Origin: Sinorhizobium fredii USDA 205
GTDB lineage: Bacteria > Pseudomonadota > Alphaproteobacteria > Rhizobiales > Rhizobiaceae
Direction of reading: 5' to 3'
DNA: 64,000 bases
NCBI RefSeq assembly: GCF_001461695.1
Contig: NZ_AUTC01000189.1
Location: forward strand, 124,001-188,000
A program made the translations under genes and the position numbers. This document shows positions 27,006 through 35,083 of this stretch, piece after piece (within the stretch, counting starts at the first letter, position 1; each line of letters starts with the position of its first letter). The notes beneath the pieces were generated by a model that made no database searches, was not told the DNA's origin, and saw only the letters and a program-made list of their open reading frames with translations.

Positions 27006-27546
27006 GGTCCTGTTCACCTTCCTCGTCGGGCTCGTCGGCGCCGCTCTCCTTCACATCGTCATCGTCCTCGCCCTGCCGCAGTTCACCGGCCGCGACGCCT
27101 ATACGCGTGTCCTCGGCCTGCTCGAAATGGACAGTTTCTTTCCGCTCGCGGCCGAGCCGGGTCCGACAGGGCTGGACAATAGCGACCCCTTCCTGCGCAC
27201 CGCCGTCTGCAGCTTCTCGGTCGCGGATGGGCCGGCACGTTTCATCGCCCGTGGTGACGTGCCTTTCTGGTCGCTGTCGATCTTCGACAGCGGGTCGAAC
27301 GAAGTTTTCAGCATGAACGACCAGACTGCCGTCAACGGCGATCTCGATCTCGTCGTCGCCACACCGATCCAATTGGTGGAGCTCCGCAAGTCGCCACCGG
27401 AGGCGCTCGCCCAATCGATCATGATCGAGATGAAGGATGAAGAGGGTTATGCCGTCCTGCGCGCCCTGGCGCCGCTCGACAGTTTCGAGGAGCAGGTCCG
27501 CGACTTCCTGACGGAATCGAGCTGCGCGCCGTTCCGGCGCCAATGA
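26998..27546 (+). CDS. DUF1254-domain envelope protein
   Basis: 182 residues with an N-terminal membrane helix (about residues 4-24, LFTFLVGLVGAALLHIV) and a domain containing FFPLAAEPGPTGLDN and DVPFWSLSIFDSGSNEVFSMN, as in DUF1254 proteins. It overlaps the preceding DUF1214 gene by eight bases and is convergent with a small minus-strand gene. The function is not known. Order and separation of the two domains differ from the commoner fused DUF1254-DUF1214 proteins. Confidence 0.75.
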   Translation: MRRVLFTFLVGLVGAALLHIVIVLALPQFTGRDAYTRVLGLLEMDSFFPLAAEPGPTGLDNSDPFLRTAVCSFSVADGPARFIARGDVPFWSLSIFDSGSNEVFSMNDQTAVNGDLDLVVATPIQLVELRKSPPEALAQSIMIEMKDEEGYAVLRALAPLDSFEEQVRDFLTESSCAPFRRQ

Positions 27547-27636
27547 TGAGAATGTCGGGAGTTGAAGGGACGAACGAACCGTGCAGCGCCGAGCCTCAGA
27601 GAACCCGCGGCATGTGAGCCGGTTACGCCGGTTCGG

Positions 27637-27807
27637 CTACTGCTTCTTGACCTGCCGTCCCGTCGGGGCGTTCGGCTGCGGGCCACGCCCGTCGAGACGC
27701 TCGTAACGGATGCCCGTAAAGAACAACACCTTGGCGCTTCCCGCGGCGACGGGACGCCGTCGCGGCATCTTCACCTTGCGGTCCTGCAATCTGATTACGT
27801 CTGCCAT
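27637..27807 (-). CDS. Small basic hypothetical protein (56 aa)
   Basis: A highly basic 56-residue protein starting MADVIRLQDR, with a Lys/Arg-rich VKMPRRRPV stretch and a FFTGIRYERLDG segment. ATG 27807 has a GGAG site (TTTGGAGACGAGC) about six bases upstream, so it is preferred over the TTG at 27819. No signal peptide is present. I recall similar short proteins in rhizobia but no characterised family. It is convergent with the DUF1254 gene. Confidence 0.6.
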   Translation of the reverse strand: MADVIRLQDRKVKMPRRRPVAAGSAKVLFFTGIRYERLDGRGPQPNAPTGRQVKKQ

Positions 27808-28094
27808 GCTCGTCTCCAAACTTCAATGAGACGGATGAACACAGATTTCACCCTGCCCGATTGCGGGCTGGCGCATTTCCGGAAAACCCGGACAGACGCG
27901 CCGTTCTCAACTTACTCCTTCTTCCGGTTACCCGGATCTCCAGTTTCGATGCACATCAGATGCGAACCAATAATAGCCCGCCCGCTTCGATTGAGCCATA
28001 GCCCGGTTGACCATATCTTAATCCAGACCACGACGTCTTAACCAAGCGCAATTGCCATTTCTGGTGGTATTTAGAATGCGCGCCGATGGAGCCT

Positions 28095-28379
28095 TCAGCG
28101 TCTCGCAAACAGGCCGACTAGGAACGCGACCCCCGCGACGGTCAGCAGCGTCGAAATCGGGTCATCGCGGACACGCTCCCTGAGCCGTTCCGTCATCAGT
28201 TCCGCCTCCCCCTGTACGACCGCCTTGGCGCCGCTGCCGATAGCCGAAACCGTCTCCGTCAGCCGGACGATCTCAGTCCTCAACTCCGCGACCTGGGCCT
28301 GCAATTCCATCTGGGTGTCTGCCGCAGTCTTTTCGATCTCCATATCGGCACCCACCGCTGCCAGCTTCTTTTCCGCCAT
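28095..28379 (-). CDS. DUF883/ElaB-like membrane-anchored coiled-coil protein
   Basis: 94 residues: a long N-terminal helix with heptad-like Leu/Val spacing (AQVAELRTEIVRLTETVS), then REDPISTLL-like RVRDDPISTLLTVAGVAFLVG and a C-terminal hydrophobic segment ending FARR, the architecture of the ElaB/YqjD/DUF883 proteins that associate with ribosomes or the inner membrane in enterics. ATG at 28379 has a GGAG site and starts MAEKKLA. An upstream start would add 11 residues. The identification is by architecture only. Confidence 0.65.
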   Translation of the reverse strand: MAEKKLAAVGADMEIEKTAADTQMELQAQVAELRTEIVRLTETVSAIGSGAKAVVQGEAELMTERLRERVRDDPISTLLTVAGVAFLVGLFARR

Positions 28380-28448
28380 TGTCTCCGCTCCTTGCCTGTC
28401 GCGCGAAATCAACGCGTCGAAAAGGGATTGGTTCCCGCGAAGTTTCGC

Positions 28449-28551
28449 CTACTGCATGTCTCCTTAAATCGACCTCGATTTAAGGACAAAGAGATGCAGC
28501 AATTCAAAGTGCTACAGCGACCTTTGCGCGCCAAGGCGCGCGGCGCTGTAG
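28449..28551 (+). repeat. RIME1-like repeat, copy 5
   Basis: A 103-bp full copy: the CTACTGCATG...CATGCAG-type palindrome, then CAATTCAAAGTGCTACAGCG, then a GCGCGCC/GGCGCGC hairpin ending GGCGCTGTAG. Confidence 0.8.
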
Positions 28552-28557
28552 GCGGAC

Positions 28558-28592
28558 AAGAAAAAGGGCGGGCGGCAAAACCGCCGCCCGCC
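28558..28592 (-). terminator. Rho-independent terminator after the SH3 protein gene
   Basis: On the minus strand GGCGGGCGGC pairs with GCCGCCCGCC around a GGTTTT-type loop, followed by CTTTTTCTT. It lies 72 bases beyond the stop of the SH3 gene. Confidence 0.75.
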
Positions 28593-28663
28593 GTCCGGCA
28601 ACCGTAGTCGGATTAGCCGCCATCACGGGTGCGACGCGCCGCTCCCGCAGAAGGCGTCGCATG

Positions 28664-29449
28664 TCAGTCGTTTTCACAGGCGAAATCGTTGAAAACGCAC
28701 TTCGGAACCGTTCTGACTTCCCCGTCCCGCCGCAGTTCACGGAGTTGGCGCGCCCGCTCTTCCTTGCGAGCTCCTTGGTAGTTCTCGGCGGAACCGCCTT
28801 CCCGTCGTCCGTCGTCGCGGCGGTCCCGCCACTCCGGACGCTCGCGTTCCCGCTCCCGCTGCCACTGCTGGCGTTCTCTCGCCTCTTGCCGTTCTCTCGC
28901 CCGCTCACGGTCTCTGGCCTGTTGGCGTTCCCATTGTCGGCGATCCTGCTCGCGCTCCCATTCGCCGTCGTCCGTCGCCTGGCGGCGCCGCCAATCCCGG
29001 CGCTCCTCTTCGCGGCGCCAATTCCGGTCGCGTTCTTCGGCCCAATCGGGCCCGCGCCGCCAGCGATCGCGCTCACGATAGAAATCGCGTCCCCGATAGT
29101 TGCGGTCCCAATAACGATCGAACTCGAAGACGACCGTCGGGATTCCGAGCGGCCGGTAGTATTCCGGTTCCACATAGACCCGATTGCTGCGATAGAGGGC
29201 CTGCACATATTGCCCGGCCACCCATCCGCGGCCGTCATAGAAGGAAACGTCGCACCAGGGCCGGTCGGCCAGGCATCCGTGGATTTCCACCGATTCACCT
29301 ACCGGGATAATGGTGACGGCGGGGTAGCGGGTGCTCGGGCCCGAACGCATGTTGACATTGGCGGTGGCAAAACCCTCCGCAGCTTCGGCAACGAACGGCA
29401 TGAGCGCGAGCGCACAAACGGCCGCCGCGCGCAAGAATGCTTTCCTCAC
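28664..29449 (-). CDS. Secreted SH3-domain protein with Arg/Glu/Trp-rich tail
   Basis: 261 residues: signal peptide (about residues 1-23, ending AEA), a bacterial SH3 domain (about 25-85, with TANVNMRSGPSTRYP and GWVAGQYVQAL), a short linker, then about 150 residues dominated by Arg, Glu, Gln, Asp and Trp, with repeated ERDRW/RRDW/ERQQW words. Two Cys occur near the C-terminus (KCVFNDFAC). The frame opens at ATG 29464, but GTG 29449 has a GGGAGAAG site at normal distance while the ATG has none, so GTG is chosen. SH3b domains bind cell-wall or protein ligands; the tail's role is unknown. Confidence 0.75.
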   Translation of the reverse strand: MRKAFLRAAAVCALALMPFVAEAAEGFATANVNMRSGPSTRYPAVTIIPVGESVEIHGCLADRPWCDVSFYDGRGWVAGQYVQALYRSNRVYVEPEYYRPLGIPTVVFEFDRYWDRNYRGRDFYRERDRWRRGPDWAEERDRNWRREEERRDWRRRQATDDGEWEREQDRRQWERQQARDRERARERQEARERQQWQRERERERPEWRDRRDDGRREGGSAENYQGARKEERARQLRELRRDGEVRTVPKCVFNDFACEND

Positions 29450-29804
29450 AGATACTTCTCCCATCGGCAGGGCGTTAGCCCTGTTCCTTGCCTTCGGCGG
29501 GCAAATCGCCCTTCACCGTCGAAAGTAGGAATAGGGCGGCATGTGGAGTTTTTAAGGCTAGCTCTTAAGGTCGGCGTGATGGCGACCCCTGGCAATCATC
29601 CGTCACGCGGATGCCGCAAGCCTGAATAAAGCCTCAAGGTCCATAGTTAATGCTACGCTAACGATTTCGATCTATTTTTTGAGACGTGTGCCGTTCCGAG
29701 CCGTCGGCTATGGCGTCATGCTTTTGCATCTGGGATTTGTCGTGACAAACCGGTTTCGTGAGTTGGAAAGGCCGCAGACGGGCCGGCTGAAGGACGTCGT
29801 GCTG
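29450..29804. other. Divergent promoter region (SH3 protein / DUF2336 protein)
   Basis: 355 bases without a gene. A short inverted repeat TTAAG-GCTAGCT-CTTAA sits at 29552-29568. A near-consensus CtrA box sits at 29647-29662. An ORF starting upstream of 29805 on the plus strand merely extends the DUF2336 frame. Confidence 0.5.
29647..29662 (+). promoter_or_regulatory. Candidate CtrA box before the DUF2336 gene
   Basis: TTAA-N7-CTAAC differs from the CtrA consensus TTAA-N7-TTAAC at one position. It lies about 143 bases before the DUF2336 start. Evidence is motif only. Confidence 0.3.
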
Positions 29805-30797
29805 ATGGCGACCGTCACCGGCTTCGAGAGCCTTCGCGTCCCGCGCAAGTCCGACCTGAAACAGTTCGCCGAGCTTTTCGAACCGCTTTTCCTCAGTTCC
29901 AGCAACGAAGCGCGCCGGCAGGCGGCCGCCGCCCTGTCGCAATGCGGCCATGTGCCCGAATCGGTTGCTTTGCTGATCGGCAGCATGCCGATCTCGATCG
30001 CCGCCATCTTTCTGACCCGGTCGAAAGCGATCCCAGACCGGACGCTGCTGTCGATCCTCCGCCAGCAAGGCCCCGCCCACGCCAACGCGATCGCGCACCG
30101 GGAGAACCTTTCGCCGTCGGTCGTCGAGGCCCTTGTCGAGCACCATCAGTTCACCGCCGCGGGACCTCGCAGCGATGTGCCTCAGCCCGACACGGCCGCG
30201 TCGCCTCCAGCGGCCGCTACCGACGACCACCCCTCATCCGAACGTGCGGCCCGCGAAAACAAGCTGCGCGAGGACATCAGGGCGCTGGCGCGTGCCGGCT
30301 CCAAGCTTCTCTACGACGGGCCACGCCTCCAGCCGATCGACGAGTTGCATCAGGCCCTGCTCATGCGGTTCGCCCGCAGTGGCGAAGCCGTGCTCTTCGC
30401 GACGGCTCTTGCCGACGCCCTGGGAGCCAGCCCCGCACTTGCCGAAAGAATCCTCCTGGATGTTTCCGGCCAACAGCTCGCCGTTACACTTTTGGCGCTC
30501 GACTTTCCCGACCGGGATCTTGTCCCCTTGCTTCTGGCTCTTTACCCGGATCTTTCCGACAGGCTCGGCTCAGGCAATCGTGCCGAGGCGCTGATCAGGA
30601 GCATCGAACGCAGGGCGAGCGTGGAACGTGTCGAATCCTGGCTGCGCGCTGATGGACAAGGAGCAGCGAGGCCGGTCCGGCACGAAGCCCACCTCGCAGA
30701 GAATCGACCATCCGATGCACGTCGGCAGGAGATTCGTACCACGGCGTCGCCCACTGCAAACGCGGCGCAATCCAAGCGAAACTTCGGGCGAAACTGA
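29805..30797 (+). CDS. DUF2336-family protein
   Basis: 330 residues, helical and HEAT-like: segments LKQFAELFEPLFLSSSNEAR, RQAAAALSQCGHVPESV and ILLDVSGQQLAVTLLALDF resemble the DUF2336 proteins of alphaproteobacteria, whose role is unknown. The middle (about residues 115-140) and the C-terminal 45 residues are low-complexity and disordered. The frame opens at 29679, but the upstream part is atypical and MATVTGFE at 29805 has an AAGGA site about 12 bases before it. It is convergent with the DUF1491 gene. Confidence 0.7.
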   Translation: MATVTGFESLRVPRKSDLKQFAELFEPLFLSSSNEARRQAAAALSQCGHVPESVALLIGSMPISIAAIFLTRSKAIPDRTLLSILRQQGPAHANAIAHRENLSPSVVEALVEHHQFTAAGPRSDVPQPDTAASPPAAATDDHPSSERAARENKLREDIRALARAGSKLLYDGPRLQPIDELHQALLMRFARSGEAVLFATALADALGASPALAERILLDVSGQQLAVTLLALDFPDRDLVPLLLALYPDLSDRLGSGNRAEALIRSIERRASVERVESWLRADGQGAARPVRHEAHLAENRPSDARRQEIRTTASPTANAAQSKRNFGRN

Positions 30798-30832
30798 CAG
30801 TCCGTCCGCCCGGGCACCTCCGGTACTTGCAC

Positions 30833-31189
30833 TCAACGACCGGCGCCAGTGTCCGTAACGACCTCCAGTAGATCGCTGCAATCGTCGAGTTCGATCTCGA
30901 CGATCCAGCAATCGGGGTCGAAGCGGATTTCCGACGAGAGAGCGCCATCGATAGTTTCTGCCTCCGCGTCGCGCAGCCGGACTTCGAACTTGCGGATACT
31001 ATCGCCGTCCTCCTCGAAGAAGCTCTGCGGCGCCGGCGCATAGAGTGTCTCAGTCCCGAGGCGGGTGCGGTGGCGAATGAAGATCGCTCCTGCCTCTTCC
31101 GCTCCCTTGCGCAGCACTGCCACGTAGCCCCCGCTCGCGAAAACGCGGCGCAGGAGCGAGGCGACGAAGATGTGGGTTTTCACACGCAT
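30833..31189 (-). CDS. DUF1491-family protein
   Basis: 118 residues. N-terminus MRVKTHIFVASLLRRVFASGG, middle AGAIFIRHR, and the acidic C-terminal WIVEIELDDCSDLLEV match the DUF1491 family, widely found in alphaproteobacteria and of unknown function. ATG 31189 is preferred over the open frame upstream, whose residues do not fit. The neighbouring gene on the same strand encodes a peptidoglycan-binding protein. Confidence 0.78.
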   Translation of the reverse strand: MRVKTHIFVASLLRRVFASGGYVAVLRKGAEEAGAIFIRHRTRLGTETLYAPAPQSFFEEDGDSIRKFEVRLRDAEAETIDGALSSEIRFDPDCWIVEIELDDCSDLLEVVTDTGAGR

Positions 31190-31271
31190 TCGAGGCAGAT
31201 ACACGCGCACTGGTCGATATGCAAATGACCGCACGGGTGGCTGCAAATCGCACAGCCTCTCGGTCTTTGCC

Positions 31272-32252
31272 TTAGAGCGCGCCGATTTCCTTCAACTTCT
31301 CGAGAACCTTGCCATTCGGTTCGCCGGTCTGCGGCAGCCGGTAGTGTTTCTCGAAATGGCGGATCGCCGCCCGTGTCTGATCGCCGGCGACGCCGTCGAC
31401 GACGATATCGGCGTAAGCGAGATTGCTCAGCCCCTTCTGAATATTCATGACCAGTTCGTTCGATACGGGGACCTCGGCACGCGGAATGAGCGTTGCATCC
31501 CCTTCCGCGGTGCGGATTGCGGCGGCGACGGGATCGACTTCGGCCGGCGTCGATTTCGGATCGGAATAGGGGCGATTGGCCGGCGCTGCAACGGCCGTTT
31601 CGAAACCTTTCGCCGCCCGGAGCACCTGAAGGAGATTGGGGCTGGCCATGCCGGTCTCCCTGCGACCGGCTTGCTGTTCGAAGCGAAGAATGGCGGATGC
31701 GGTCTTTGGGCCGCTGCGGCCGTCCGGCGTGGCGTCGTAAAGGCCGAGCCGGGCAAGTTCTTTCTGGACGTCGGCGACAAGGGCCGACGGCAGGGCAGCG
31801 CCGCCGTCCGATACGGTCTCCGTCAGCCGCGGCGGCTGTTGCTCGGACAATTCCCCTTGCGCGGCGGCTGCGTCCTTGACCTGGTCCGTCTTGGTCGCGC
31901 CTTCGCGCTCGATGACGAAGGTCGTCACCTTGCGCGGCTCGACGGCCTCGCCATTGGCGGCGGCCAAGCGCTCGGCGACCTCGGGGCCTACCAGCGGAAC
32001 TCGGGTGCGCAAAAGCGGCGAGGGATGATTGCCATGCTGATACCACATAGCGTTCGCTGCGACGAAGCTGAAGACAACGGCGAAGGCCGTCAACCCGCCG
32101 GCTCCGACCGGATGGTGCGCAATCAACCGGCCGGCAAGCACGGCGCAACGTCCGAGGCCCTGGCCCGCGAGCGCCAATCCGCGCAATGCGATGCCCTGCC
32201 GCGGCCGCCCGCCCCGTTTGCGCTCAGGCTGTTTTCGCTTGCGCGGCGTCAT
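31272..32252 (-). CDS. Membrane-anchored protein with two peptidoglycan-binding domains
   Basis: 326 residues: a basic cytoplasmic N-terminus (about residues 1-20, RKRKQPERKRGGRPRQ), a hydrophobic anchor (about 45-65), a linker, and two PG_binding_1 domains: ALVADVQKELARLGLYD...GPKTASAILRFEQQ (about 158-200) and ELVMNIQKGLSNLAYAD...GDQTRAAIRHFEKH (about 260-305). No catalytic domain is present. Its ATG lies 29 bases inside the end of the DivJ-like kinase gene, so the two are coupled. It probably lies in the periplasm facing the cell wall. Confidence 0.82.
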   Translation of the reverse strand: MTPRKRKQPERKRGGRPRQGIALRGLALAGQGLGRCAVLAGRLIAHHPVGAGGLTAFAVVFSFVAANAMWYQHGNHPSPLLRTRVPLVGPEVAERLAAANGEAVEPRKVTTFVIEREGATKTDQVKDAAAAQGELSEQQPPRLTETVSDGGAALPSALVADVQKELARLGLYDATPDGRSGPKTASAILRFEQQAGRRETGMASPNLLQVLRAAKGFETAVAAPANRPYSDPKSTPAEVDPVAAAIRTAEGDATLIPRAEVPVSNELVMNIQKGLSNLAYADIVVDGVAGDQTRAAIRHFEKHYRLPQTGEPNGKVLEKLKEIGAL

Positions 32253-33882
32253 GTCGCCTTTCCCTGACTGTTCCGGCCTTGACTGTTCCGGCCTCTGTCT
32301 GCACTGGCAAATCGACCGCCTTTTCGTCGCGCTCCTTCAATCGCGGCGGAAACTCCACTGTCCCGCGCGTGCTCATCGGGCTCTGCTCGTCAATCCCGGC
32401 ACCGTCCCGCGGGAGGGTAACCACCACCACCGTCCCCTCGCCTTCCGAACTGCGGATCGAAATCCCGCCGCTATGCAATTCGACGAGCCCCTTGACCAGC
32501 GACAAGCCGAGACCGGTGCCCTCATAGCGGCGCGTATAGTCATTTTGAATCTGGACGAAAGGTTGGCCGAGCATTTCCAGCTTATCCTCGGCAATACCGA
32601 TACCGGTATCGCTGACGGTCAACTTCAGCATCGTACCGTCGACTTCCGCATCGACGGTGACAAGGCCGCCCTTGTCCGTGAACTTCACGGCATTGCCGAC
32701 GAGATTGATGAGGATCTGTTGGACGGCGCGCTGATCGGCGTTGATTTCACCCACCGAGCGCGTCACGCGGCTGGTGAGCCTCACACCCTTTTCGCGCGCC
32801 TGATGCGACAGCATCGCTTCGCAGGCGGCGATTGCATCGGCGACTCGGAAGGGCTCGGGCACCAGTTCGTAGCGGCCGGCTTCGATCTTGCTCACGTCGA
32901 GCATCGTATTGACGACGGAGAGCAGATGCGTGCCGGAGCGGTGAATCAACGAAACATATTCGCGCTGCCGGTCATTCTCCAGCTTGCCGAAATACTCTCC
33001 GGCAAGAACATCCGAAAAGCCGAGAATGGCATTGAGCGGCGTGCGCAACTCATGGCTGACCGCGGCCAGGAACCGCGTCTTGGCATCGTTGGCCGATTCC
33101 GCATGCGCCGCCTTGGCGGCGGCTTCCGCCCGCAAGCGGGCCTCGGTCGAGACGTCGCACGATTGGGCGACGATTGCCATCAGGCGTCCCTCGGCATCGC
33201 GAACGGGAGTCATCTCGCATCGCATGTGCACGAATTGCGCGCCATCGGCGGAAACCGACAGGCGCTCGAGGCGAATGTCGACCGCCGAGCACGCGCCGCC
33301 CTGGCGCAACGCATCGATCGCCTTCAGGAAGCTGATGCGGTCGGACACATAAATCTGTTCGATAAATCCGCGTCCGCGGGGGTCGCGCATCGACTTCAGG
33401 TGATCGGCGGCATCGCGACCGTGAACGGACAGCACCTGCCCACGCGGATCATGAACCGTGACAAGGCCGGCGAAAATATCATAGGCCGCAGAAAGATCAG
33501 GCAGATCGCTCCCGCTCGACGGCTCCGTCGTCGCGAACGCCGGCACGATGCGGCACGCTGCAAGGCTAGCGGCCGCGGCCAGCAAAGAGGCCGACGCCCA
33601 GAGCGCCGTCCCCGCCGGCAGTGCCACGGACACCGGCAGGACCGCAGACAGGGCGAGCGGCACGATCGGCAGCGCAGTCAAAGAGACGGCAGCTACGGTG
33701 CGCAGCCGTCTGAAATCATGGCGTTGCGCAGAGTCATCCGGACGGCGCGGCAACCACGCTGCGGCGGCTTCATCCACGCGGGATGCCCATATGCCAGCCA
33801 TGTTACGCAATACACTCACGCCTTGCCCTGCCACCTTTATTGTTTTTGCGAGGCTGACCCACGGTCCTTGCATGTTTCGCAA
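32224..33882 (-). CDS. divJ: DivJ-like PAS sensor histidine kinase
   Basis: 552 residues: hydrophobic helices near residues 62-110, a PAS domain (about 130-250), a HisKA domain with AAVSHELRTPLNAILGF (His near 276) and an ATPase domain with DTGIGIAEDK and GTGLGLSLVKGL. No receiver domain, so it is not CckA. The H-box region is that of the PleC/DivJ subfamily that phosphorylates or dephosphorylates DivK. Its place near mucR and the pha operon agrees with my memory of the S. meliloti divJ locus. The subfamily is firm; the symbol is an inference. Confidence 0.7.
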   Translation of the reverse strand: MRNMQGPWVSLAKTIKVAGQGVSVLRNMAGIWASRVDEAAAAWLPRRPDDSAQRHDFRRLRTVAAVSLTALPIVPLALSAVLPVSVALPAGTALWASASLLAAAASLAACRIVPAFATTEPSSGSDLPDLSAAYDIFAGLVTVHDPRGQVLSVHGRDAADHLKSMRDPRGRGFIEQIYVSDRISFLKAIDALRQGGACSAVDIRLERLSVSADGAQFVHMRCEMTPVRDAEGRLMAIVAQSCDVSTEARLRAEAAAKAAHAESANDAKTRFLAAVSHELRTPLNAILGFSDVLAGEYFGKLENDRQREYVSLIHRSGTHLLSVVNTMLDVSKIEAGRYELVPEPFRVADAIAACEAMLSHQAREKGVRLTSRVTRSVGEINADQRAVQQILINLVGNAVKFTDKGGLVTVDAEVDGTMLKLTVSDTGIGIAEDKLEMLGQPFVQIQNDYTRRYEGTGLGLSLVKGLVELHSGGISIRSSEGEGTVVVVTLPRDGAGIDEQSPMSTRGTVEFPPRLKERDEKAVDLPVQTEAGTVKAGTVRERRHDAAQAKTA

Positions 33883-34403
33883 GCGGTAGATCGGACCGCC
33901 TCGTGATGGTCCGAATCTCGCACTCCCGACTTAATGAAAGAATAAGCGCGGCCCCCGCGCGGGCAGGCGAAATGGCCGAAAATTCCCATTTCGACGCAGT
34001 TCGGGTGAGCTTCGTCTCTTGTGGTTAACGCGGCGTAAGCGGCGGATTTTGGTGGATTTTCTGCTTCCTGTTAACAATTTGGGCGGAACGCGTCGGCCGC
34101 GGTGTCGAGCGGCGCGGGCCTGGCGGCACCCCGCTTGCCACGAACCTTAACGGCGGTCGCTAAAATGCCCGACAAGTGCCCGCCGGGCATGCCAGATTCG
34201 TCCAGTTCGTTAAAATTTGAAACGAATCCCTGCATTTCTGGAAAACCCGTCTTGTGATTCCCGTTCTACTGTCGCTCACAGGACGGGCCCAGAGCACGGC
34301 AACATTGCCACTGGGAACGAGACAACTAAGGCGTAGGCATGCCGAGGACATCAAATCCGGCTCAAAGACCGGAGGCGGCGGCCTGACAGAGGATGGGCAG
34401 AAC
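33883..34403. other. 521-base divergent intergenic region (divJ-like / DUF5330)
   Basis: No gene is supported here. It holds the promoter regions for both divergent genes. TTAAC words occur at about 34025 and 34073 without the second half spaced as in a CtrA box. A short stem (GCCCG/CGGGC) lies near 34168-34188. No clear promoter could be called. Confidence 0.5.
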
Positions 34404-34838
34404 ATGTGGTTTCTCGTAAAGGCGACCTTCTGGTTTTCGCTGGTGCTTGTGTTGCTGCCCTTCCTCGACCCCTCGAGCAGCGCCAAGCTTGAAAACGGAC
34501 CGAAGATGGAGATCGGCGACACCTTCTCGGCTGCCAACGAGGCCTTCCAGTATGTCAGCGCGATCTGCATCCAGAAGCCGGACGTCTGCGAGAAAGGTGC
34601 CGAGACCTTCGTCGCTCTCGGCCACCGTGCCCGTGAGGGTGCCCGCATCGCCTATGAGTTCCTGGACAGCCAATTCGCCGAAACCGGGACCGGGACGCCC
34701 GACGCCAAGGTCATGACCGGCACCGTGCCTGCCGAGGACCTCTCGACCGTAGAGCCTGCCACCGAGGCCATGCCGGTATTCAAGCGTACGCCCGTGCCGG
34801 AAAAGCGCCTCGACCCCAAGGCGGCCGCGGCCAAGTAG
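34404..34838 (+). CDS. DUF5330-family protein
   Basis: 144 residues: an N-terminal membrane helix (about residues 1-20, MWFLVKATFWFSLVLVLLP), then a segment with two Cys (ICIQKPDVC) resembling DUF5330, and a disordered Pro/Ala/Thr/Glu-rich tail ending in ASP-like LDPKAAAAK. ATG at 34404 is the first start in the hydrophobic segment. It is a small membrane protein common in Rhizobiales and without known function. The next gene, sufE, has its own candidate promoter. Confidence 0.72.
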   Translation: MWFLVKATFWFSLVLVLLPFLDPSSSAKLENGPKMEIGDTFSAANEAFQYVSAICIQKPDVCEKGAETFVALGHRAREGARIAYEFLDSQFAETGTGTPDAKVMTGTVPAEDLSTVEPATEAMPVFKRTPVPEKRLDPKAAAAK

Positions 34839-34956
34839 GACAGTTTTGCCGGGAAAGCCTCAACTGCCGACTACGCGCCGCGAAGACGCTGTCCCTGGCG
34901 GCGGTTTTCTCGTATCGAGCCCTCAGCGGATTGAAATCTTTTCGGACGCCACGGGC

Positions 34957-34986
34957 TGTTCTCTTTGCGGCCCGCATCCCCTATAT
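34957..34986 (+). promoter_or_regulatory. Candidate sigma-70 promoter of sufE
   Basis: CTATAT at 34981-34986 matches the rhizobial -10 consensus. A -35 element 17-18 bases upstream (GTTCTC/TGTTCT at about 34957-34963) is weak. The predicted transcript start is about 34992, some 90 bases before the sufE start. Confidence 0.4.
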
Positions 34987-35022
34987 GAATGGATAAACGC
35001 AATCCTCGGCCTTTGCGGCCCG
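34963..35022. repeat. 12-bp direct repeat in the sufE leader
   Basis: CTTTGCGGCCCG occurs at 34963-34974 and again at 35011-35022, 48 bases apart. The first copy overlaps the candidate promoter and the second lies in the leader. Confidence 0.6.
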
Positions 35023-35083
35023 GGACGGAAGCAGGCGCCGGCGAGCGACAGTCGACCGCAAGAGCGCCACATTCGGATCAGCC

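Noticed and set aside
35011..35050. Possible 4.5S/SRP RNA, suggested by GGACGGAAGCAGG near sufE
   Set aside because: The required UCC-GGAA-GGA hairpin and flanking symmetric loop are absent. The similarity is limited to a short GGAAGCAG word.
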